The translations under genes were made by a program, and so were the position numbers. Positions 35,801 through 49,600 of a DNA stretch of 64,000 nt are shown piece after piece (positions within the stretch are counted from its first letter, which is position 1; the number at the start of each line of letters is the position of its first letter). Under the pieces are notes generated by a model that saw only the letters and a list, made by a program, of their open reading frames with translations, did not search any database and was not told the DNA's origin. Source of the stretch: Euptelea pleiosperma (taxonomy: Eukaryota; Streptophyta; Magnoliopsida; Ranunculales; Eupteleaceae); the NCBI GenBank assembly GCA_035048495.1, contig CM068552.1, positions 10,331,501 to 10,395,500 on the forward strand, in the 5' to 3' direction.

Positions 35801-37594
35801 TGCATTCGTGAAAGTATAAAAGTAGCCTCAAGAAGTGACAAAATGAGGGAAAGTTGATTGAGATGGTTTGGTCTTGTACAACGAAGACCAATGACAGCAC
35901 CGGTGAGGAGGAATGTTCAAGTCGAAGGGCCTAAAAGGGCGAGGGAAAGACCAAAACAGATGTGGAGTGAGGGCTTGAGAGGAGATTTCAAGAAACTTTC
36001 ATTAATTGAAGAGGCGGTTTTAGATAGGATTCAATGGAGGAATAGGATTCGTGCAGGGGACCCCATACCGTTGGGAAAAGGCTTACGATGATGACGATGA
36101 TGTAAGTATATTGCATAATAAGTTTAGGGTAATTAAATTTGATTATAAGGAACAACACAGTAAATTGTAGTTACCATCACATGTAACGAATCAATAAATT
36201 GACATCATAATTCATGAAAGGACAATGACTTCAAATCAGATTATGAGAAGATTAACTAGGAATATACTTTGAATCTTTGAGCAACTAAAGTGTAAGAAGG
36301 AGCGTTCTTGATGCCCTACTGAACCTTTCGAGTTGACTAGGAGACACATTTGCTTGTTTGCTAGTGCTAGATCAACATTGATATTGGCCTTCTTCTTGTG
36401 TCGTACATTGCTCTATAGGTTCCCTGTTGTGGTTGCTGGAAGGAGGGAGGAAATACATTGGAATCATTTTAAGATGGATCAAATAAAGAAGAATAGGCTT
36501 TGGTCGATGTCTTAATTTTTAAATGGATGTAGTTGGAAATTAGCAATTTGGCCTTTTTAAGCAAATGCTGTTGTATAATGTAGAGTTAATTAAGATAGGT
36601 TTTGATGTGAAGTATGCTAAAGCAAGTGTGATCGGTGCGAAGCTTGGTGAGCTGATGGTTTATTTATTTTTGTTTGGGGTGGGGGTGGGTGGGGTGGGGG
36701 GAGTGATACCTACAATCTTGGAAGGTTAGTCGTTTGGATAGAGGATGGGAGCGACGTCGACGTTGAAGTGGGGATGTTTGTTGTGGGGGAAAAGTCTGGT
36801 TGGTCTTTTCCTGCTAGTAGGCCATAGACAAGAGTCAAGACAATAAGGATGTGTGACTACATTAACCAAGGATGGATGGGTTGGACATTTACGGGGCTTC
36901 ACAGAACCATTCTTGAAGATGCGATTTTCTTTGAGTTTTTCATATTTGTGAATTTTTTAGGCAGGTTTATATTCTGCAGTGAGCATTTTTTGATATGATG
37001 GTTTGGACTCAAAGCGCTATTATTATTTTTCAGCAATATACTTTTATTGTTCGTGGATTTGAAGTGACTTTATTTTGATTGCCTTTTTTTTGTGGAGCAA
37101 AGATTTTCACTAATGACTTGCTTGTAATGTGTAATTTGCTACATTTGGATCTTTGCATGCTGTTTTTGATCCATCCCCAAGTATCTATTATAGTGATTCT
37201 CTAGAAGTGACAAATAATCTTCAGGAGTTGTACACTCTGCCCCGTAACAACTTTGACAACAATATTAGCGTACCCACATGGAAGATGAATCAACGGCTGA
37301 TTTTTGATGAGGATGATTTCCTCCCCATATTCATCACCTCTACAAAAAATCATCCCATTCTGAAATTTCTAACCCCATCAAATGTGGTTTTCAAGTTAAC
37401 GGTAAAAATAGATGGTCCATAATTCTTCAACTTGTAAAGCAGGCTACAAATATCAGAATGATTTGAATTTTTGTGAGGATGATATTCTCACCATAGAGAC
37501 CATCCTCACCAAAAATCATTCCACTCCAAAACTTCTAATTTATATATTGGCCCCACCAATTTTTTGTTGTCAAATTTTTTCTCCCTTGATCCTG

Positions 37595-37632
<38 letters not shown>

Positions 37633-40600
37633 TCAGGATAGGTTGCATATTTTCTTAACTCGTAACGGTTTCCATATTCCTTGTGTCAATAGGAAGGTAT
37701 AAATAATGTATTATAACAAATCTTATTGTAAGAAACTTTGCAAATTTAGAAATTTCTTATATTTGGCATGATGCGAATATTAAATAAAGATATTTAACTT
37801 GAAAAACTAACATTGAAGCATGTTATGTAATATTGGATGGGATATACTTCCCAAAAAATTAAATTAAAATTGGATGGGATACACATTCGTATCCGTGTCG
37901 TGGATTTTGGTCATATAGACTTAGGAATATGGCTCGAGAGCAGTGCACACGTATCTACAATCATGGACTTAAATTGACAGAGTAGTTACGGTGTGATGCT
38001 TAAAGTTTTATTGAGAAACTTTGTTAGAATTGGTTTTTGTTGGTCATTGGCCACCACAACTACATGAGGTTTGGTATTTGTTTAGATACTTGCATTTCTA
38101 ACTAGCATTTCATTGTCGTAGTCTTCTTTTAACTGGCTAAATCAAACTTAATAGTGATTAGGAGGAAATCAAACTCAATCTAGGCATAATTGACTGTATT
38201 GTATTGCGGTGAGGTAGAATCTGTAATGTTGAAAGGCTGCTTAGGGCTGTCGTGAATGCTGTTTTAAATTGGGAACACTTTTTTAACCTTGCTTTTGCTG
38301 CAATCGAGCCAGCACAACTGCATGAAGGCGGTGCATGAAGGCAGGTCCGAATGTTAGTCCCTTTGCTTCGCTCTTGATCTTTGGAGTCCTTTGGCTGGTT
38401 ACTTCAATCAAACTCAATTCTGATATGGGCACGAGCAGTATGGGAATCTAGTAAGGCAGATTATGGCAGAATGTTCCAGTCAAATTGGGGAAAGAATGCT
38501 CTCTTATATGTTAGCTCTCTCTACTCCCTAGGCATTGTTGCCATTGTCGTGGTGGATGTGGATCTCATGTGGATGTTTTGTTTCTCCATTACATGCGTGC
38601 CAAGTTTGGATTGATGGTGAATTCTGCCAAATTTGGATTATTGTGATTCCTTAACCATTATTGTTTAGGTTAGAAATGGATGCTACCCCACATGGTAGGT
38701 TTTCTAAATTTGTGTGATATCTTTGAAATACATCCTAATTGGGGTTCCTTTAAGGCCATACACAAGTCTGGGAGGCAAATCATTTAGTGGATGAGTTATC
38801 CTATGAGGATCTTTTTTAAGTAGAATGTGGTTTACCTAAGGTAGGTTTTCTTGTGACATTTTCCTTTTTCAAGTGGTTCTTTTCACGATCTTATTTCCTT
38901 GTCGGTCGAGGCTGTAGAAATAAGGGGGCTTGATCCCTGTCAACTGAGGGCATGCTTGAGCTTGTATTGGTCAATGGTTGACCAAGGGGACATTGACCGA
39001 TACAGGGTCAGTCAGTGTATTTTATATCTCTTCAGTCAACTAAGTGGTCAGTTCCCAAAAAAAAAAAGCGATAACCATCTCTCAACTTACTAAATCATAT
39101 CCTTTATAGAGTAGAATATGTCTACCGCTTGTATCCTTGTTGTGGTTATCTTTATTTACTTTCTAATGTTGATTGTGATTGTCAGGTCAGCATATTGTGA
39201 AGCTCAGTTACGTCCTGAAAGCTTAAGAGAGTTCTTGCCTCGTCTAATTCCAGTATAGCTGACACTTATGCAATGAATCCTCAATTTTTTTCCAATAATA
39301 TATATATATATATGCACAGAGAGAGTTTCTTTTGCCAGAGTTACTTGGTACATTTTTCATGCTTCTATCACATCTGCTGCAGGTTTTATTGTCAAACATG
39401 GTTTATGCTGAGGACGACGAATCACTTGTTGATGCTGAGGTGAACTTGTCTGGGTTATTGTCATGTTTCCTGAATCTTTCTGTAAAGGAAATTGTTGCAA
39501 GTCACTTTGATTACCTCACATTTCAGTACATACTTGCAGGAGGATGATTCTTTCCCAGACAGAGATCAGGTTCAACTTTTTCATGGCTGAGTTTCTCGGT
39601 GCCCTTTAGTTGAATATTTTTGTTCAATGACTGTACATCCTACTAAAAAATTTTAAGTCAGGAAATCTTTTACTGAAATTTTTTGCATTGCAGGATCTGA
39701 AGCCTCGTTTCCATGCATCACGATTTCATGGAGCAGATAATGCAGAAGATGATGTATGTTCTCAACCTTCCCCTTTTATTCTTCTCTTTAGTTTTTCCTC
39801 CACTTCTTACTTTTATTATTTAGTTTCATGTTTAATTTGTTTAACCATTGAATGCTTCTACTCTGGTGATCAATAACATGGTAACATTTTGCTTAGTCTG
39901 TTAGACAATGGAGGTCATTATATGGTTCCTTTGGGTAATGATTTTGGGGTTGTCATTTACAGGATGATGACATAGTCAACATTTGGAATCTAAGGAAATG
40001 CAGTGCAGCTGCCCTAGATATCCTCTCAAATGTGTTTGGGGATGATATTCTTCCAACATTGATGCCTTTAGTTCAGGTAATTCTATTAATCCTGTTAAAG
40101 TAGAGCAGGATTAGATTGTGACATAATATAGACTTTTGGTGTTCCCCTACTTCGTTCAAAGTGCAATATTTTAGTACTCTATTACAGCTTTTTAGAGGTG
40201 TTGTGTTTGTCTATTTTTCTCTCCCTTCCGACCTTTCCCATCCCACCTGTTCTCCGTCTTCCCTCTTAATCGGCCGAAGATTACTGTGGCTGGTCCTTGA
40301 CACTGATCAAACAATCCAGAGAGAATGAAGTATAATCTCAATTTGGATATTGCAGGCGTATAAATGTTATGTTATTTTGTAGTCAATATCCATTATGCAT
40401 GTTCTTGAAATTTAGAGGTGTTTGTTTGTTCTTTCTGAAGCTTTTACCTTGATCATTTGCATTCCATCTATTAAGCTTATTTATAAATTATAGCAGACTT
40501 TCAAACTTATTAGGTTGTTGCACAACTGGTTGACTTGTTCCTATTCTTTTTTTTTTTTTTTTAATTTTCGCAGGCTCAGCTAGCTAATACAGATGATGCG

Positions 40601-43600
40601 GCCTGGAAGGAAAGGGAAGCTGCTGTTTTAGCACTTGGTGCCATAGCTGAGGGTTGCATTAGTGGTCTTTACCCTCATTTGCCAGAGGTACTCCTATGAT
40701 GCTTTTGTGCTGCAGATCATAAATAACATAATCTGAAGCAGTTATATAGATATTAGAAAAGGAAGTTACTTATCAAAAGAAAAATATTAGAGAAGGAAGT
40801 TGGTGCACACATGATGTTCATGTGTAGTGCTTTTCAGTTAATTGATTTCTATGCCTCTATCAGATTGGCATATTCATGGATTTGAAATTGCTTTTGTATA
40901 ATATTCTTCCCAATTACTATGCATGATTTTTTGCTAGGTCTTATTGGAGTTTATGTTTGATCTTCCTAATTGTATATCTGGTTGATCCAGTTTCTTCTTT
41001 CTAAGTTTCATTGGATCTGTTAGGTTTGAAGTTTTAATATCTAATGATATGTGCAGCACTTTTTCAACTTTCTTTTACTTGTTTGATTGCTGCCTTTTTA
41101 TTTGTATGCTGTCTCTGTCTGATTAGATGCTTAGAATCTAGTCCTTTGGTTCCTGTGTTTTTTTAAGTTTTAACCATTTTTTAACACTATGCAGTTCAAT
41201 GTGCGTAGTTAGGGGTGTCAACAGGATGGTTCCGGTACGGTTCCTAAGGTGCCCAGAACCGGAACCGATAAACTAATATTGTCGGTTCTTATCAGTTCTG
41301 GTTCTCAAAATGATGGATCCGAATCCAGAACCGGAACCAGAACCGATTATTTGGTTCTAGTTCCGGGTACATTGGTTCCAATCTTGGTAATATGACAATT
41401 TTAACACTGTATCTAATATTGTCGGTTTTCTTATCGGTTCCGGTTCTCAAAATGATGGATCCGGATCCAGAACCAGAACCAGAACCGATTATTTGGTTCC
41501 AGTTCCGGGTACATTGTTTCCAATCTTGGTAATATGACAATTTTAACACTGTATTTATATGACATTATATTTATATATCGGTTCTGGTTTGGTTCCGGTT
41601 CCTATCATTTTGGTTCCAATATCAAACTACCCAGAACCGAAACTGTTATTATCGGTTCGGTTCCGATTCTTATTTAGTAGGTTCCCAAAAATGTGCAACG
41701 GGAACTTGTGTTTTCAGTTCCAGTTCCAATTTGGTTCCGGTTAAATGGGTACAAATTGACACCCCTATGTGTAGTTGATTGTGTCTGAGGCTTCATATAT
41801 TTTATTCTTATCCACAACTGATGATCTTCCAAACATGCTGATTCAGTATGTTGACTCAATAATGTATTGATGTTCTTATGTGCAGATTGTGTCATTTCTT
41901 ATCCCTCTCTTAGATGATAGATTTCCTCTTATACGGAGCATCACCTGTTGGACACTTTCACGCTATAGCAAATTTGTTGTTCAGGTATGACTAAATAAGT
42001 TTTCCATGGGCTACATATTCCGAAGAAGTAATTTTCCCTTTTCCTTTTTTTCCCCTCTTTCTTTATGCTTTCTGTTGATTATGCTCTCTAATCAGGTGAT
42101 ATTATGTGGTGGACTTCTTTGCCAATGTCCTGTTCTTACTAAGTGCTGATTATTATTTTTATCATGAAATCATGTTCAAATTATCAATGTTGGTATAATT
42201 CCTCTTCTTAAAAAAGAATACAGGAAGTGCAATTAAAGTAATAGAAGGAGAGTGCCTATGTATGAGTGTTCCCGTGCACAGCTTGCGTGCACATTTACAT
42301 CTGTGCATGGTTAGTAATACATGCACGGGGATCTGTCTGCCTGTATCCAAGTTTGTCAAATGGCCTATCAAAAAAAGCTGTGAAATGATGTGACCAAAAA
42401 ATAACTGACACTCCCTTTCCATTTAAAAAATGGAAATTACATAGGTCAAGATTCGTGTGCCGGTGGGGTCGTCTGATATGTAGTCGCTTTTTTGTTTTGT
42501 TGGTTTTTGGTTTCCTGTGTTTGCTTTGTTTTGTTTCCTGTCCTTGCTTCAGCCGTTGTACAGTTTTCTGGGGGCCTTTTGAGCCCTTTTTAATACATAA
42601 TCTTTACCTTTATAAAAAAAAAAGATTCGTAGAAGTTAACACTGGTCAGACTTGTCAACATTGATTTGAACCAGGTCAGTGGAGATGCCAAAGAGGTTCT
42701 GGTGGGAGTGTCAATATGAAAGAAGTGAAATTTTGAGCCTTTACTGGGTGTATTGATGATGTCATTATGATTTATGACATCACGATGACATCATCATCAC
42801 AACTCCACACATATTTTGAATGAAAACATATGTTTGTCGTGTGTGTGTGCATAAAGGTGGGAATGAAAAGAAAAATTAAGGGGAGACAAGGGATTTTGAA
42901 TGACCAAAGTACTCGTATATTTCTCTTTCAAAGAACAAAGGGTAGTGGCAATTTCCAACAAGTTTGGGGATGATTTTGGCCTAACACCCAATTCTTACAT
43001 CCAATTCCTACATTGGGTGGTGGGGCCACATAAAAATCATGTTGTACAATTCAATTGCACATTGAGCAATTTCTAACAAGTTTGGGGATGATTTTAGCCT
43101 AACACCCAATTCCTACATTTGGTGGGGCCACATAAAAATCATGTTATATAATTCAATTGGACATTGAGTTGTCCATACTGTGGAGATCATCCTCACAAAT
43201 AATCAGTCTATTTTGACATTCCTAACCTCATAAAGTTTGACTTGAATTTAAAAATCCACACCATCGAATAAAACCTTTACTTTTAGGTCAACTTTTCATA
43301 TGGTTAATAGTGTCGGAATCGAATGGTTTTTGGTAATGATGGTAGTCACATTATTTTGACATGCCAAAAATGACACGCCCATGTGGGCTCCATAAGGAGA
43401 TGAGTTAAGAGCTGATTTTTGGTGAAGGACGATCTCCTTGGTTCCTTACAAAACATCAGCCCATTCTGATTTCTGAGACTTTTAACCCTTTAAAAAAATT
43501 GACTTGAAGATGATGGTTAAACTATGTAACAATGATGCGGACGTGTGTTGGTGTTTGACACAGATGAGGGTGTTTGACACGACACTTTTAAGAAGCCCGG

Positions 43601-46600
43601 AACGAGGACATACCTGTACACATTTATTATAAAATAATTATATAATCAAAGGTTTATTTTTTAAATAAAAATAAGGAAAGATATATATGAAAAGTAAAAT
43701 AAAACATTTTCATATGCCATAGAGATATCCAATAACATAATAAATATAAGTAGATATATAAATGGAAAACTATCAAACAACTATAGTTGTATTTAACAAC
43801 TTAAAAAAAAAGAATTATATAGAGGATGAAGCTCACAACCCTCTTTTAGAAATATTTTTATAATAATAATTTATAATTATTGAAATAAAGAGTGACACGG
43901 CCATATCTGTCCGGATGTGTCAGCACGTGTGTCAACGTGTCCAACATGGTAAAAAGCCTAAAAGTGACATGTCCTTGTTACATAGCGGTTAAATGTGTGG
44001 TCCACGATCTTTTAACTTGTAATCTAATTTTCATAGGGCTAAAAATGTTAGAAAGAGCTGGTTTTTGGGACCCTTAACTCATCTCCTCGTGGGCCCCAAA
44101 AAGGTGTGTCACCATGGCATGTCATTTTCGTTAGATCAGGATCATACCAAACTTGTTAGACCAAAAATTCCACTAACCTTTGTTCTTTGAAAGAAATTAA
44201 GGGGGCTTCCGCAGCCCCCGTGTATGCTATGTCACGAATGCCATAGGAGGGGCACTTGGGTTGAGCTGAGCCTAGCACCCCGGGGGGTGGGGGGTAATTC
44301 AAAATCCCTTATTCATCTCCCCTTAATTTTTCTTCATCCCACCGTTATGTCATGTTGCCGACCCCAAACATTTGGGATAAGGCATAGATGATGATCCCTC
44401 ACCGTAATGTTTACACTAGCACTGTCCCCAACTTATCAGACCAAAAATGCTACTACCCTTTGTACTTTGAAAGATAAATTTCAGGATATTCTAGTTATTT
44501 GAAAAATCCCTTATTCTTCTTCCCTTAATTTTTCTTTTTATCTTCTTCCTGTTCAATAATCCCAGCAACACCCAACACCACTCACCTCCACCATCACTCT
44601 ACCAACATATGATGCTGGCAAACAAAATGTGGTGGGTGATTGGGATGGGCAGAGGACGGAGGACCAGCAACCAGCAACCAGCAACCAGCAACCAGCAACC
44701 AACAACCAACAACCAGCAATTGAAATCTCTTATTACAAGAGGCTTTTAGGTTTCTTGAATCACTGAAACAGAAAACATGGAATTCCTCTTGGTGGTCTGC
44801 AGGAAGAACCCCTGTTGTAACTTGTAAGAGGGTTTTGGGTTTCCTAGGAACCAAACCAAACTTGGTTTCCTAGAAACCATTGATTTTTTGCTGCCTCTCT
44901 TAAGGCCATACTTTGGTTAGATTGGTACAACCGTACAAGGGGCCATTTCCATGATTCCATCAATTAACGAATACTTTCAGAAATCATACAAGCTTGGTTC
45001 CCTAGAAAACCCAAGAACCTCTTGTTGTAAAAGCCCTCACGGAGGAAAATATTTTTTTGGTTGTGACTAAAAGACTTAAGGTTTTTCTTATTCCAACTAT
45101 TATGGAGAGATTGCTGATGTTACCATGCATGAGGGGATATACACATATTTTATTCAATCCTTTTTTTTTCTGATTTTGCAAGGTCTTTTAGGTGGGATTT
45201 AAAGTTTTCCAAAAAATACTTAAACGACTCAATTTCAGGAACAAATCTTTTTAATTGTTTATTTGTTATTATAGGAATTGAGCTAGGTCAGTTTAGGTGG
45301 GTTTAAGTCAGAAGTCATGCAGCTATGAGACTTGGAGGTTAAATTAAATCAATTGCTAGGATTAATAATATGGAGTCGACAAAGATTAATTTGTTAGTAT
45401 TTAACGGTTTTCAGAAATTAAAGATCTGGGAGCTTTTGCTCTTAAACTTGATTGACGCTTTGTTTTGTTTTTCTTCTTTGTGATTCATATGTTGGTTCAT
45501 AGTTCGTACAGACACTACATATTTTGCCTCCGAAACTTGTACATTATACAGTTTTTTATTGAATGTGCTAAGCAAGATAAGCTGTACTTTATTATTTTGG
45601 TGACATACAACCAGTTGACGTACAATAAGATAAGCTGTACCAATTGTCATACTTTCTGTTGCCGTTGGTTCATGTTGCCACAATCTAACGACAACGAAAC
45701 TGCCCCTTTCCTAAGCTTCAGAACCCCTTTCTGCTGAAAGGCAGAAACAACCAATCGGCGATTAGAGAGTCTCTTCTGCATATCTTATATTTGAATGCAA
45801 GTTGTTACAGTTTGTATTATGGTTTCAAACATCATATGTAGTTACTTCTTATCCGAATCAAAGCTGGCTTCTCATCCAGAGCTTTCTCTATTTTAGAACT
45901 TGCTTGCTTTTCTTTTTAGCGTACACGAATAATTAAGAACTGCCGTAAATTTTTTGAAAGTTTTGTTGGTGATTTTTTATCCTGCCTTATTCAGGGTACT
46001 GGCAATCAAAAAGGCCATGAACAATTCGACAGAGTTCTTATGGGTCTTCTACGAAGAGTGTTAGATCCTAACAAGCGGGTGCAAGAGGCTGCTTGTTCAG
46101 CCTTTGCGACACTTGAAGAGGTTTCTTCCGTAGCTATGGTACAATGATTATTTCTGCTCCTACTTTTTCGTAGCCTTAAACCGTGGCTTTATTAAATTGC
46201 AGGAAGCTGCGGAAGAGTTGGCACCGCGCTTGGAAACTATTCTGCAACACCTCTTGTGTGCTTTTGGGCGATATCAGGTTTCTGATGGCTCTTTTATGTA
46301 CTGCGTTCTGCATTTTATTATCGTTATAAAATGTAATACTGGTTAATTGTCTGTACTCTGCAGCAATACATGCCAAATGTTGATCCTGTTTGCATGGTTC
46401 AATACTATTATATCCTTATAATTTTGCTGTTTTCTTCTTGTATTTTGCTGAATCATCTTCAGAAACGGAATCTCCGGATTGTGTATGATGCTATTGGTAC
46501 TCTAGCAGACGCTGTTGGAGGGGAGCTAAATCAGGTACTACCTCTTTGTATGCACAATAAGGTTCTTATATTTGGTTTTTCCTCTATCTGATATTAACAG

Positions 46601-49600
46601 TCTGTACTTGAACCAAAATAATCATTTGACACTTCCATGCTGTTCCCTGTCTTGATGATTTTCAGCCTAGATATCTTGATATTCTGATGCCTCCATTAAT
46701 CTCAAAGTGGCAACAGCTTTCAAATTCAGACAAAGACCTTTTTCCATTGCTCGAGTGCTTTACATCTATAGCACAGGTAGGTTTTATTTAGTTTTCTTCT
46801 TCTTTTTGTCCTTAGCCCGTGCTATTAATTGTTCAAGGAATTTTGGTTTCCTTGTTTGTTTTAAGCAATCATATCAGACTTATGAGGAAAGCAAGCATAT
46901 ATCAGATTAAATAAATAAATGACAAGCTATTGGGGGTTGTACTGACTACTGTGAAGGTCAATGAGCCTAGACTATATTAAGGGTGAAGTCGGTGAACCAT
47001 GCAAGAAGTAAACTATATTAAAGGTGAACCATGCAAGAATTACAAGATATATTCAAGGCATATATAGGATGGAAGTCATGTAATGTACAGAATGATGTTT
47101 AACAAGCACTTAATGATATGAATGTTGAAGGCTCTAAAAAGGGCAAGGTGAAGGCCAAAAAGGACTTGGATTGAGGTACTGAGAAAAGATTAGAAGGCAC
47201 ATGCTTTAGCAAAAGATATGGTCTTAGATATGATTGAATGGAGGAATAGGATTTGTGTTGCGAACCTCATATAGTTTGGATACGCACTGATGATGATGAT
47301 AATACTTATTAAAAAATTGATGATGATGAAACAGAAGTGGTATATTAGGGGCTTCATGTATTTAATGAATTGGGCTCCGATGAATTTTCTCCAATATATG
47401 TTGGAGTTTACAGTGTTAATGTAACACATGGCATTTCTGTACTTTTACCTTTATTACAGTATTAATGAATGTAAGTTCAGGGCACTAGTGTGACTTCCTC
47501 TTCTCTCTTTCTAATTCTTTTCCTTTTCCCATCTCAAAACTTTAATTTACTTTACATGGTATCAGAGCATATGATCTATTAGCTAGGGTTTCTTATTTTC
47601 TACTTCTCTTTCATTTTTTCTGGTGAGAAATAATAACATGGGGTTTGGTTATGAAACCCTAGGTTTTCCCTTCTTTTTTCTTTCCTTTTTGTGGTGGTTC
47701 CTACCTCCTATACTGTGTGTGGATGTGCAGAGGCCATTCATGTAGGTTTGAAGGGATAACCTTGGTCTCTGTGTATGTGCATGTCGTAGATGAGAAGTTG
47801 CTGCAATATGGTATATTTTGTCTCCAAGGCAAATTGCAAGTTCCTATAATGTCGGTGATATGTTTTTCAAGGTGCTGACATATTTGTCGAGGTTCGTTGT
47901 GACACATTTCTCAACGTCATCGTAACATTCTTGAGGGTTGATATGGCACGTTTCTTGTGATTGGTATGCCATGTTTTTCGAGGTCCGTCGTAGTAAATCG
48001 TAGGTATTAGTTTCTCTCAAGCTTTCCAGAGCAAATCGTAGGTGTTCAATTTTCTCTCTTGGTTTCTCTAAATTTCTATCTCGGGTACTCCAAAGAAAAT
48101 TGCAGGTGTTCAGATTTCTATTTCAAGTTTTCTAGAGTATATCGCATGTATCTAGGGAGAATAACAAGCTTTTTGGATTGAGTATAGGTGTTTGTGATTT
48201 AATGCTGGTAATGGAACCTAGGCCTAGCCTTTTTTTCTTTTTTTTTCTAAAATACTTATGTCTTAGATTACTTCCATTAAACTCAATGAGAGTAATTATG
48301 TACCTTGGTCAAAATCTGTACAAGTTTTCCTCACGGCTGGAGGGAAACTCAGTTGACTACAGGTAACCGTGTGTGCACTTCGCACCCTATTTCTCATTTT
48401 GTTTCTCCTACTCATTTGTCTCATTTACTTACGTTTGTCACCTCTCTTTGCTTTATGTTAGTTCCTACTAATCTTCATGATGCCATGCCACATATTGGTT
48501 GGAGGAAACCAATGTAAGTTGAAATGGATGCTCTTAATCATAATGTACTTGGTGCCTTACCTCTCTCCTTGGTAAGCAGGCTGTGGGTTGTCTCTGGTGT
48601 ATACCATCAAACATCTTCATGTTGGATTCGTGGTTAAACTTAAGGCTCGTTTTGTTGCCAAAGCTTATTATCAAACCCATAACATTGATTATGCTGAGAT
48701 GTTTTCTCCAATGGCTAAAATATCTTTGGTTCATGTCATCATCTCTCTTACTGCTAATGCGTAGTGCATTTGTACTAGTTAGACATCAAACATGCATTCC
48801 GTTATGGTACCTTGGATGAGGAGGTTTATATGGAGCAACCACGATGATTTGTTGCTCTTGGGGAGTCTTTCAGGGTGTGTAGATTGTAGAAGGATATATA
48901 TATATGGGTTGAAATAATCGCCTCAGACTTGGTTTGGCATATTTATTGAAGTACTTTAGTTTGAGAAGATGTCAATCAGACCACTCTGTATTCTGTTGGA
49001 GTTTTGAGGCCGGGAAGATTGGTTAGGATTTCTATGTTGATGACATCGTGATTATAGGTAGTGACGTCAAAGGTATATAGAATTTGAAGTAGTTTCTTCA
49101 CGTACACTGTCACACTAAGGACCTTGGACATCTAAAGTACTTTCTGGGTATTAAAATTGCACGGTCAAAGGCTGGAATTAATTTGTCTAACTGAAAGTAT
49201 GTTCTGGATTTACTTAAGGAGATTGGTTTACTGGGAACTAAGCCAATACACTCCAATGGATCCTAATGTGAAGCTTATTGTTGATCAAGGAGAATCGTTT
49301 GATAACCTTGGAAGGTATTGAAGTCTAGTTGGCAAGCTTAATTACCTCACTATCATTAGATGGACATTTCTTTCGTTGTTAGTGTGGTAAGTCAATTTAT
49401 GCTAGAGCCTCGAATCCCACATCGGAGACTGTGCTTCTTGTTTTGAAAATATCTCAAGGGAGCTCTTGGTCGTGGTTTGTTATATCAGATGCATTGCCAT
49501 GTACGTATTAAGGGATATGCAGATGTTGATTGGGTTAGCTCATCATCAGATAGGAGATCTACCACAGAATGTTGCACATTCCTTGGTGGGAACCTTGTGT

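Larger units (their letters stand above)
31620..36105 (+). mobile_element. RTE-type LINE, degenerate, interrupted by an L1 and a Helitron array
   Basis: Endonuclease start: [13 protein letters not shown] then [17 protein letters not shown] (about 31815-31920). Reverse transcriptase: [17 protein letters not shown] and [11 protein letters not shown] (about 34770-35340). C-terminus: [11 protein letters not shown] and [12 protein letters not shown] (about 35855-36060). The tail is a (GAT/GAC)n tract ending at 36105. Numerous stops make it dead. Two insertions split it: an L1 at 32697-33411 and a Helitron-like array at 33556-34372. Removing them restores continuous RTE sequence. It occupies half of the 9 kb transportin-1 intron 7. 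Confidence 0.85.

Noticed and set aside
41292..41549. Gly-Ser repeat frame on the minus strand
   Set aside because: It is the translation of 'ggttccggttc' motifs inside a hAT MITE, not a protein.
44200..44222. GC-rich hairpin 'gggggcttccgcagccccc' as a tRNA or terminator
   Set aside because: No cloverleaf, and bacterial-type terminators do not apply; it belongs to the fold-back region.
44664..44719. Regular heptamer repeats as a CRISPR-like array
   Set aside because: Units are contiguous without unique spacers; it is a simple minisatellite in an intron.
46370..46462. Alternative exon start after an AG at 46363 between exons 16 and 17 of transportin-1
   Set aside because: The family reads straight from GRYQ to [12 protein letters not shown]; the intervening frame reads [18 protein letters not shown] and is intronic.
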